A DNA stretch of 21,258 nt from VFJL01 sp043752345 (GTDB taxonomy: Bacteria > Pseudomonadota > Gammaproteobacteria > Burkholderiales > Nitrosomonadaceae), in NCBI GenBank assembly GCA_043752345.1, contig JAYUYT010000127.1, positions 1-21,258 on the forward strand, in the 5' to 3' direction. This document shows positions 5,363 through 11,618 of this stretch, one piece after another. Both the position numbers and the translations under genes were made by a program. Every line of letters begins with the position of its first letter. Position 1 is the stretch's first letter. A model generated the notes under the pieces. That model saw only the letters and a program-made list of their open reading frames with translations, had not been told where the DNA came from and did not search any database.

Positions 5363-7390
5363 ATGCCACAGTACAAAACCCCAGGCGTCTATGTTGAGGA
5401 AATCCCCAAGTTTCCTCCTTCCATTGCAGCGGTAGAGACCGCAATACCAGCCTTTGTTGGATACACGGAGAAGGCGATACGCAACGGCGAATCGCTCACC
5501 AATCAACCTATGCGTGTCGAGTCCATTGCGGAGTTTGAAGAAATTTTTGGTGGCGGGCCTCCGCAGGCGATGGAGGTATATCTGGATGATAATGATGCTT
5601 TTAATGGGGCAAAAAAATCTAAAGGGTTTTTGCTTTATGACAGCCTCCGGCTTTTTTACGCAAACGGCGGAGGAAATTGCTATGTAGTGTCAGTTGGGGA
5701 TTTTAATGCTTCATCAATTGCAAAGCAGGCGATAATTGATGGCATTAAGAAACTAGAAATTGAGGATGAGCCCACCATTCTGCTTTTCCCGGATGCTGCT
5801 AATTCACAAAATAATGAATTGCACGATGTTCAAGTCGAGGCACTCATGCAATGTAACAACCTGAAAGACCGTGTCACGCTATGCGATTCAAAGAACACCG
5901 GGGATTTCGGCGCTGATGTACTTGCATTGCGAAACAGTATAGGGATCAATAATTTGAAATACGGCGCGGCATACGGTCCCTGGATCAATTCAAGCCTGCC
6001 ACGATTTGTTTATCACCGAGACCTGACAATTAAGCGGGGTGATAGTGCTGGCGCACTTGTTTCTTTATCCGATCTCACGACAGACCCCACGATTAGACAA
6101 ATATTGTTTGATACTACTAAAGCGCAAACAGCTGTGGACGACTTAAAAATTCCCGAGCCAGCTGTCGCTGGCGCAGGAAAAAAATGGCTGGATGAACTGA
6201 AGAAACGGTCTGATATTTACAATAACAGTACAGATATAACCCTTGTTGCTCTTGAACCCAAATTACAAGGTATATACGACCTTTTGGCAAGAATTGTGGC
6301 TGAAGTAAAAATCATGGTTGATGCGTTGCCAACCATTGTCACCACCATGCCCGATTCTTCTTCAAATCAAACCAAAGTTTTTATTTTAAAGGCTGATGTA
6401 GATCAATATATTGCTAACTCACAACTAAAAAAGGTATTTGACATACTTGCCGCACATTATAATTTTCTAAGTGTGGTCGCTAACGGAAATATCAAGGTTT
6501 TTAGTGATGCCCCCACGACTGCTACTACTAATCTAGCCAAAGCCATTAGTTTGTTAGGGTATTTGAATCCTGCTGCTTTCACGAGTGTTACGGATGCTGA
6601 CGTTATAGCTGCTTATGCAGCAGCAGGATCACCAAAGGCAAAAGCCAATCTTGCAAAGAATGCTGCAATGAAAGCCAGTAGTGCAGTAATTGCACTGTTT
6701 CGTTTTGCGCAAAACTCTGCGGCAGAGTACGAAAAAAAGTTTAATGAAGCACTGCTCAATAGTTTTGGGGCCTATAAAAATATAGTTACAAAGGCCACCG
6801 AACTTCTTAACCTTCTTCCACCCAGCGGTGCCATCGCTGGTGTCTACGCTTCCGTTGATCGTGATCGCGGTGTCTGGAAAGCGCCCGCTAACATCAGTCT
6901 CAATGCCGTAATCAGCCCTGCCGAGAAAATATCTCACGATCAGCAAGCCGAGTACAACGTAGATGTCAACGCAGGCAAATCCATTAACATAATCCGCTCT
7001 TTCACAGGCAAAGGCACACTCGTGTGGGGTGCACGTACCCTGGCCGGCAACGACAACGAATGGCGCTATATCAGCGTTCGCCGCTTCTTCAACTTCGTCG
7101 AAGAGTCCACGAAAAAAGCCACCGAGCAGTTTGTTTTCGAGCCAAATGACGCCAACACCTGGGTGAAAGTTCAGGGCATGATCGAAAATTTCCTGACTAC
7201 ACTTTGGCGACAGGGCGCATTGCAGGGTATAAAACCAGAGCATGCATTCTATGTCGCGGTGGGACTAGGCAAGACCATGACTCCGCTCGATATACTCGAA
7301 GGTCGCATGATCATCGAAATAGGCATGGCTGCAGTTCGTCCCGCTGAATTCATCATCCTCAGGTTTTCTCACAAGATGGCAGAGTCTTGA
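5363..7390 (+). CDS. Contractile tail sheath protein of the eCIS
   Basis: The sheath polymerises around the inner tube and contracts to drive it into a target. The N-terminus (YKTPGVYVEEIPKFPPSIAAVETAIPAFVGYTEKA) carries the PGVYVEE motif of phage and eCIS sheaths. The first domain runs through YDSLRLFYANGGGNCYVVSVG and TILLFPDAAN, and the conserved C-terminal domain begins at DRDRGVWKAPAN (about residue 498) and ends with an LGKTMTPLDILEGRMIIEIGMAAVRPAEFIILRFSHKM stretch, with the donor/acceptor-strand regions expected of sheaths. At 675 residues it is much longer than Afp sheaths (roughly 350-450). The excess is an insert at about residues 240-490 rich in Lys, Ala and Asn, probably helical and exposed on the outside. 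It is the only sheath gene in the window, whereas Afp and PVC have three. The start is supported by AGGGAG at 5351-5356. Confidence 0.95.
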   Translation: MPQYKTPGVYVEEIPKFPPSIAAVETAIPAFVGYTEKAIRNGESLTNQPMRVESIAEFEEIFGGGPPQAMEVYLDDNDAFNGAKKSKGFLLYDSLRLFYANGGGNCYVVSVGDFNASSIAKQAIIDGIKKLEIEDEPTILLFPDAANSQNNELHDVQVEALMQCNNLKDRVTLCDSKNTGDFGADVLALRNSIGINNLKYGAAYGPWINSSLPRFVYHRDLTIKRGDSAGALVSLSDLTTDPTIRQILFDTTKAQTAVDDLKIPEPAVAGAGKKWLDELKKRSDIYNNSTDITLVALEPKLQGIYDLLARIVAEVKIMVDALPTIVTTMPDSSSNQTKVFILKADVDQYIANSQLKKVFDILAAHYNFLSVVANGNIKVFSDAPTTATTNLAKAISLLGYLNPAAFTSVTDADVIAAYAAAGSPKAKANLAKNAAMKASSAVIALFRFAQNSAAEYEKKFNEALLNSFGAYKNIVTKATELLNLLPPSGAIAGVYASVDRDRGVWKAPANISLNAVISPAEKISHDQQAEYNVDVNAGKSINIIRSFTGKGTLVWGARTLAGNDNEWRYISVRRFFNFVEESTKKATEQFVFEPNDANTWVKVQGMIENFLTTLWRQGALQGIKPEHAFYVAVGLGKTMTPLDILEGRMIIEIGMAAVRPAEFIILRFSHKMAES

Positions 7391-7437
7391 TCAGAGGATG
7401 GGAGGCGAAGGAGTCAACCAATTACTTTTCAATAAAT

Positions 7438-7443
7438 AAGGAG
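7438..7443 (+). promoter_or_regulatory. Strong ribosome-binding site for the main tube gene
   Basis: AAGGAG lies seven bases upstream of the ATG at 7451. The 60-bp gap between sheath and tube contains no inverted repeat that would act as a terminator, so the tube is read through from the sheath and boosted at translation. Confidence 0.75.
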
Positions 7444-7450
7444 TGAAATA

Positions 7451-7888
7451 ATGGCACAAGAATATCCGATACCGCGTTTCCATTTTCAAGTGGATTGGGG
7501 TGGCGCAAAAATAAGTTTTACTGAAGTCACCGGCCTTGTGATGGAGAGAGAGAAGATCGAGTACCGGCATAGCGACAGCAAGGATTTCAGCAAAATTGCC
7601 ATGCCCGGTATGGCGAAGATCAATAACATCACGATGAAACGCGGCAAATTCGAAAGTGATTTTGACTTCAATAATTGGCTGGATGAGATTGCCAATGAAC
7701 GCGTTGAGAAACGGCGGGATGTGGTCATCCGTCTGCTTAACGAGAAACACACTCCTGTTGCAGCGTGGTCGGCTGCCCGATGCTTTCCGGTGAAAGTGAC
7801 TGCATCCGATCTTAAATCAGATGCAAACGAGATCGCTGTGGAAAGCATCGAAATTGCGCATGAAGGTTTGAAACTGATGAAGGTATAG
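7451..7888 (+). CDS. Inner tube protein 1 (gp19-like, Afp1/Pvc1 type)
   Basis: A 145-residue member of the T4 gp19-like tail-tube family, which stacks as hexameric rings to form the hollow conduit inside the sheath. The marks are the N-terminal YPIPRFHFQVDWGGAKISFTEVTGL, the MEREKIEYRHSDSKDFSKIAMPGM loop, ITMKRGKFESDFDFNNWLDEI, VVIRLLNEKHTPVAAWSAARCFPVKV and the C-terminal NEIAVESIEIAHEGLKL. This is the typical order of a tube beta-barrel, and the length is normal for the family. It is the better-translated of the two tube paralogs judging by its AAGGAG site, so it is probably the major tube subunit. No signal peptide is present, as expected for a device assembled in the cytosol and released by lysis. 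Confidence 0.93.
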   Translation: MAQEYPIPRFHFQVDWGGAKISFTEVTGLVMEREKIEYRHSDSKDFSKIAMPGMAKINNITMKRGKFESDFDFNNWLDEIANERVEKRRDVVIRLLNEKHTPVAAWSAARCFPVKVTASDLKSDANEIAVESIEIAHEGLKLMKV

Positions 7889-7903
7889 CGAAGCGGGTTT
7901 GAC

Positions 7904-8368
7904 ATGACACATTATTACCCACCCTGGGGCTTCTACTACAAAGTAAAGTTCGGAATCAGTGAGAACACGGATGATGTGCGCTTCCAGTCCGTGTCTGGCC
8001 TGTCGGTGGAATACGATTATGAGAGCTTCAAAGAAGGCGGAGAGAATCGTTTCGAACACAAGCTGCCGGTGCGCACCAAGTATTCTGACATGGTACTGAA
8101 GCGCGGCATGTTGACCAGTTCGGACGTGATCAAATGGTTTGTCGAGGCGTTCCGGGATCGCAAATTCAAGCCATCTGACATCAACGTGATCCTGATGAAC
8201 GAGAAGAGCGAGCCGTTGCGTACCTGGAATGTGGTCAACGCCATACCCAAGAAATGGACAATCAGCGATTTGAACGCTAATGAAAGCAGCCTGGTGATCG
8301 AAACCCTGGAGCTAACTTATCGGTATTTTACAATTTTACCCAAGCCCTACTCCGATAAGCCTGAATGA
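7904..8368 (+). CDS. Inner tube protein 2 (gp19-like, Afp5/Pvc5 type, baseplate-proximal)
   Basis: A second gp19-like tube paralog of 154 residues. It begins MTHYYPPWGFYYKVKFG and contains FQSVSGLSVEYDYESFKEGGENRFEHKLPVRTKYSDMVLKRGML, then WNVVNAIPKKWTISDLNANESSLVIETLELTYRYF at the C-terminus. The EGGENRFEHKLP and LKRGML segments are characteristic of the tube-initiator type that forms the first rings on the baseplate hub in Afp and PVC. That role is inferred from similarity and gene order. It lies 15 bp after tube 1 with only a weak ribosome-binding site, which fits a low-copy part. Its stop is directly followed by ATG at 8369, but the next gene probably starts at 8384. Confidence 0.9.
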   Translation: MTHYYPPWGFYYKVKFGISENTDDVRFQSVSGLSVEYDYESFKEGGENRFEHKLPVRTKYSDMVLKRGMLTSSDVIKWFVEAFRDRKFKPSDINVILMNEKSEPLRTWNVVNAIPKKWTISDLNANESSLVIETLELTYRYFTILPKPYSDKPE

Positions 8369-8383
8369 ATGTGGCGGATAAAC

Positions 8384-8575
8384 ATGCCTATTGAGATAAA
8401 GGAGCTGCATATACGCGTCGCGGTCAACACGCCGCAGCATGAGCAATCATCCACCCACCAGAAGGTATTCGGGCGTGATAAAGCGAACGGCAGCAATGAT
8501 GTCGATACCGAAACGATCGTAGCAGAGTGCGTTGAGCAGGTATTGCAGGTACTCCGAGACAAAATGGAACGCTAA
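8384..8575 (+). CDS. DUF5908-type small eCIS protein
   Basis: A 63-residue protein beginning MPIEIKELHIRVAVN, the characteristic DUF5908 N-terminus, with a variable polar middle and a C-terminal helix (VAECVEQVLQVLRDKMER). A possible earlier ATG at 8369 would add MWRIN, but the conserved start and a GGCGG-like site in front of it favour 8384. Small DUF5908 genes recur between the second tube and the Afp7-like gene in eCIS loci, corresponding to the Afp6 position. The molecular role is not established; a chaperone or baseplate plug is possible. The stop codon overlaps the next ATG (TAATG), indicating coupled translation. Confidence 0.8.
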   Translation: MPIEIKELHIRVAVNTPQHEQSSTHQKVFGRDKANGSNDVDTETIVAECVEQVLQVLRDKMER

Positions 8576-9279
8576 TGGCTAATGATAGCGGCAAATTGGA
8601 AAAAATGCTGATCCTGGCTTTCGAGACCTCCAAAGACGCTGAAAGTGGCGGCAAACCGGAAGCGAAAACCAGTTTTGAAGCATTGATTAATCCGGAAACC
8701 TACACGTTAGAGTACAAGGTAAAGACTGCTGATGGTCAGGGACAGGGTACAAGCAGCGCGCAGGCGAAATATGAGTACACGATGCCAGAAGAGCTCACGT
8801 TTGAGTTTTTGTTCGACAACACCGGAATTATTGATGGAAAGGCCAAAAAAGATGGCATTTTCGATGACGTAAATCACTTCCGTGAGATGCTGATCGGGTA
8901 TCAGGGTAAGTCGCACGAACCGTATCATCTTAAGTTGGTATGGGGAAATCTGATATTTAAAGGCAGGGCCATTGAGCTTGGTATCACCTATAAACTGTTC
9001 AACCCCGATGGTCAACCGATACGTGGTGTTGTGAGAGTCAAGTTCAAGGGAAGCATCGAGGAGAAAAAGCGTGCCGCGAAGGAAAACAAAACCTCACCTG
9101 ATCTCACGCATATGCGCAAGGTAAAAGCAGGCGATACCCTGCCGCTCATGTGTTACCGGATTTATGGGGAGGCTAAATATTATCTCCACGTGGCCAAAGC
9201 AAACAACCTCGGCAATTTTCGGTACCTGGCACCCGGAACAGACCTTGTTTTTCCACCCATCCAAAAAGCAATTAAATAG
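8575..9279 (+). CDS. Afp7-like tube-baseplate adaptor with C-terminal LysM domain
   Basis: A 234-residue protein of the CIS tube/baseplate adaptor family (Afp7/Pvc7, functionally like T4 gp53/gp54). The N-terminal part contains FEALINPETYTLEYKVK, then PEELTFEFLFDNTGI and FREMLIGYQGKSHEPYHLKLVWGNLIFKGRAIELGITYKLF, a beta-rich region that contacts the first tube ring and spike. Residues about 180-231 form a LysM-like module with KVKAGDTLPLMCYRIYGEAKYYLHVAKANNL and a LAPGTDLVFPP end, placed as in Afp7 and Pvc7. Its start overlaps the DUF5908 stop by one base and its stop is two bases before the spike gene. It is cytosolic before release, with no signal peptide. Confidence 0.9.
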   Translation: MANDSGKLEKMLILAFETSKDAESGGKPEAKTSFEALINPETYTLEYKVKTADGQGQGTSSAQAKYEYTMPEELTFEFLFDNTGIIDGKAKKDGIFDDVNHFREMLIGYQGKSHEPYHLKLVWGNLIFKGRAIELGITYKLFNPDGQPIRGVVRVKFKGSIEEKKRAAKENKTSPDLTHMRKVKAGDTLPLMCYRIYGEAKYYLHVAKANNLGNFRYLAPGTDLVFPPIQKAIK

Positions 9280-9281
9280 TT

Positions 9282-11048
9282 GTGGGCGACGAATCCACTA
9301 TTCCAACGCCCGCAACACCGGATGTATGCACCGTTGCTGTTCTTGTGGATGGGACGGAGATCTCCGGCGAATTCCATATATTGTCAGTTTCTGTAACCAG
9401 AGAATTAAATCGGATTCCGGCGGCCACTATTCAACTACGAGATGGGGAAGCATCCAAATCAACTTTTGCGGCGAGTAACACCGACCATTTTATTCCAGGC
9501 AAAAAAATTGAAATCCAGCTTGGTTATCGCTCCCAAAATGACACCGTGTTTAAAGGCATTGTCATTAAACACAGTATCAAAATACGCAAAAACGGAAGCC
9601 TGCTCATTATTGAATGCCGCGATGAAGCAGTGAAAATGACGGCGGGTACGAAAAGCCACTACTTTACTGACAAGAAAGACAGCGACATCATGGAAGAGAT
9701 TATCGGATCGTACCAATTGCAGAAAGATGTGAAACCTACCCAACCCGATCTGAAAGAAGTCGTGCAATACGACGCCAGCGATTGGGATTTTCTCCTATGC
9801 CGCGCTGAAGCCAACGGGCAAGTGGTGATGGTAGAGGACGGGAAAGTCAAAATAGCCCAACCTGCTACTGGCGAGGAACCCGTAGTTGCCGTCCGATACG
9901 GCAGTACCTTATTGGAATTGGACGCGGAAATAGATGCGCGCTGGCAAAGCAAAGGCATCAAAGCCAGCAGTTGGAACGCGACCGACCAGGCACTGATCGA
10001 GGCTGACGCCAAAGAACCGGCTACAACGAGCAACGGTAACTTATCCCCCTCTAGTCTTGCCGACGTTATCGGTGGCGATCCGCACGAAATCAGACACGGG
10101 GGCAAACTTAGCCAGCCTGAACTGCAGGCATGGGCTGATGGCCGGCTACTGAAAGAACGGTTGGCGAAAGTACGTGGAACGGCAAGGTTTCAGGGATTCG
10201 CGGGCATCTTGCCTGGAAAAATCCTCGAAGTCACCGGCATTGGTGAACGCTTTGAAGGAAAGATGTACGTATCCGGCGTGCGCCACACGGTAGCAAACGG
10301 CAATTGGGAAACTGATGTGCAATTTGGCCTGAACCCGGAGTTGTTTGCCGAAACTTACAATCTGCGGCCACTGCCTGCCGCAGGTTTGCTCCCCGCCGTC
10401 AGTGGCCTGCAAATCGGCATAGTCACCGTTCTGGAAAATGATCCCGATGGTGAGGATCGCATCAAAGTCCGGCTTCCTTTAATTAGTACAGCAGAGGAAG
10501 GCATTTGGGCACGTATCTCTACTTTAGACGCTGGCAAAGAACGCGGTACTTTTTTCCGTCCTGAAATCGACGATGAAGTGGTAGTCGGTTTCCTCGGTGA
10601 TGACCCGCGCCATCCTGTCGTACTGGGCATGTGCCACAGCAGTGCCAAGCCCGCCCCTGAACCGGGCAAAGATGATAACCATCGCAAAGGCTACGTTAGT
10701 CGCGAAAAAATGCAATTCATCTTTGATGACGAGAAAAAAATCATTGTTCTGGAAACCCCTGGTGGCAACAAAATGACTCTTTCTGAGGAAGACAAGGGCA
10801 TCGTCATTGAAGACCAGAATGGCAACAAGATTACCCTCAACGACAGCGGCATCAAGATTGAAAGCATCAAGGATCTTACGCTAAAAGCTGCCAATGACAT
10901 AAAAGTCGAAGGAATGAACGTAAGTCTGGAAGCTCAAACCGCTTTTAAAGCTGCTGGAACTTCTACCGCTGAAGTTTCTGGGGCCAGTACCACGATAAAA
11001 GGCAGTGGCACAACGACCATCAAGGGCGGCACGGTTTCAATCAACTGA
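9282..11048 (+). CDS. VgrG-like baseplate spike protein (Afp8/Pvc8 type)
   Basis: The trimeric central spike that caps the tube and pierces the target. It starts with GTG at 9282, two bases after the upstream stop. The first in-frame ATG lies well inside the conserved region, so GTG is preferred. Residues about 1-370 are the hub domains (ISGEFHILSVSVTRELNRIPAATIQLRDGE, HFIPGKKIEIQLGY, QYDASDWDFLLCRAEANGQ, GGKLSQPELQAWADGRL, GKMYVSGVRH). Residues about 383-455 are the OB-fold with EGIWARISTLDAGKERGTFFRPEIDDEVVVGFLGDDPRHPVVLG. From about 500 to 588 runs a repetitive beta-helix needle (NKITLNDSGIKIE, DLTLKAANDIKVEG, TTIKGSGTTTIKGG). The 588-residue length is normal for eCIS spikes. No toxin or peptidase domain is fused at the C-terminus. 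A PAAR tip would sit on the needle end. Confidence 0.94.
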   Translation: MGDESTIPTPATPDVCTVAVLVDGTEISGEFHILSVSVTRELNRIPAATIQLRDGEASKSTFAASNTDHFIPGKKIEIQLGYRSQNDTVFKGIVIKHSIKIRKNGSLLIIECRDEAVKMTAGTKSHYFTDKKDSDIMEEIIGSYQLQKDVKPTQPDLKEVVQYDASDWDFLLCRAEANGQVVMVEDGKVKIAQPATGEEPVVAVRYGSTLLELDAEIDARWQSKGIKASSWNATDQALIEADAKEPATTSNGNLSPSSLADVIGGDPHEIRHGGKLSQPELQAWADGRLLKERLAKVRGTARFQGFAGILPGKILEVTGIGERFEGKMYVSGVRHTVANGNWETDVQFGLNPELFAETYNLRPLPAAGLLPAVSGLQIGIVTVLENDPDGEDRIKVRLPLISTAEEGIWARISTLDAGKERGTFFRPEIDDEVVVGFLGDDPRHPVVLGMCHSSAKPAPEPGKDDNHRKGYVSREKMQFIFDDEKKIIVLETPGGNKMTLSEEDKGIVIEDQNGNKITLNDSGIKIESIKDLTLKAANDIKVEGMNVSLEAQTAFKAAGTSTAEVSGASTTIKGSGTTTIKGGTVSIN

Positions 11049-11057
11049 GTCCATAAA

Positions 11058-11147
11058 ATGCATGCTGCCAGTGAAGCTACTATGCCGCCCGGCGCACCGA
11101 CGCAACTAATTGGGAGTAAGGGTATTGGCATGACCCTTACATTTTAA
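11058..11147 (+). pseudogene. 29-codon ORF, possible remnant of a PAAR spike-tip gene
   Basis: Between the spike and gp25 genes an ATG at 11058 opens a 29-codon frame whose middle, TMPPGAPTQLIGS, resembles the PPG-P-T-LIGG turns of PAAR-repeat proteins. After LIGS the match stops and the frame ends at TAA. A complete PAAR protein is about 90-140 residues, and in Afp/PVC-type loci one is normally encoded near this position. It could be a truncated PAAR gene or a chance ORF. The 3' half overlaps a hairpin. The evidence is one short motif, so confidence is low. Confidence 0.35.
11116..11145 (+). terminator. Hairpin with short T-run, possible intra-operon attenuator
   Basis: GTAAGGGT at 11116-11123 and ACCCTTAC at 11133-11140 form a perfect 8-bp stem with a 9-base loop, followed by ATTTT. 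The shape is that of a weak intrinsic terminator, located in the 126-bp gap between the spike gene and gp25, the widest gap inside the operon. With only four T residues it would terminate partially at best; it might instead be an mRNA processing or stability element separating tube/spike from baseplate messages. Confidence 0.45.
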
Positions 11148-11174
11148 AAGAATCTATCGTTGATCATTGAATAA

Positions 11175-11618
11175 ATGGACCGTCCTTTCCTTGGCCGTGG
11201 CTGGTCTTTCCCGCCAACATTCAATCGCAGCATCTCCGGTGTGGAGATGCTGGAACAGGAGGCCGACATTGCGTCCAGTCTCGAAGTGCTGCTTGCCACT
11301 ACACGCGGCGAACGGGTAATGCTGCCTGAGTATGGCTGCAACTTAGAGGAACTGGTATTTGAAAACTTGGATACACGCATAAAAACCCTGATGGCCGACA
11401 AAGTGGAGTCTGCCATTTTGTATCATGAACCACGCATCGAACTGGAAAGCGTACGTCTGGACGACAGTCGGGAATTGGAGGGCGTGGTGCTGATAAAGGT
11501 GGTTTACCGGGTCAAGTCCACTAACTCGCGATTCAATTTTGTTTATCCCTATTACAAATCAGAAGGCACGGACATCAACCTTACGACAACCATTAACCTT
11601 TTACCTGACAATATTTGA
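11175..11618 (+). CDS. gp25-like baseplate wedge protein (Afp9/Pvc9 type)
   Basis: A 147-residue protein of the gp25/W family, the inner baseplate component that nucleates sheath assembly by providing a sheath-like acceptor strand. It begins MDRPFLGRGWSFPPTFNR, typical of eCIS gp25 proteins, and continues with EADIASSLEVLLATTRGERVMLPEYGCNLEELVFE (the EGERxxxPxFG region of gp25) and the C-terminal LESVRLDDSRELEGVVLIKVVYRV. No convincing Shine-Dalgarno sequence precedes the ATG at 11175, so expression may be weak, in line with a low-copy part. The stop overlaps the start of the next gene (TGATG). Confidence 0.92.
   Translation: MDRPFLGRGWSFPPTFNRSISGVEMLEQEADIASSLEVLLATTRGERVMLPEYGCNLEELVFENLDTRIKTLMADKVESAILYHEPRIELESVRLDDSRELEGVVLIKVVYRVKSTNSRFNFVYPYYKSEGTDINLTTTINLLPDNI

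Noticed and set aside
6629..7243. 204-codon minus-strand ORF inside the sheath gene
   Set aside because: It is antisense to the conserved sheath C-terminal domain and has a cysteine- and phenylalanine-rich product without a known family.
8369..8383. ATG directly after the tube 2 stop as start of the DUF5908 gene
   Set aside because: The conserved family N-terminus is MPIEIKEL, starting at 8384; the five extra residues are unlikely to be native, though not excluded.
9282..11048. T6SS VgrG as an alternative to an eCIS spike
   Set aside because: The neighbours (DUF5908, Afp7-LysM, gp25 and Afp11/12-like proteins, DUF4255) are eCIS-type, and no TssB/C, TssJ-M or ClpV genes are present in the window.
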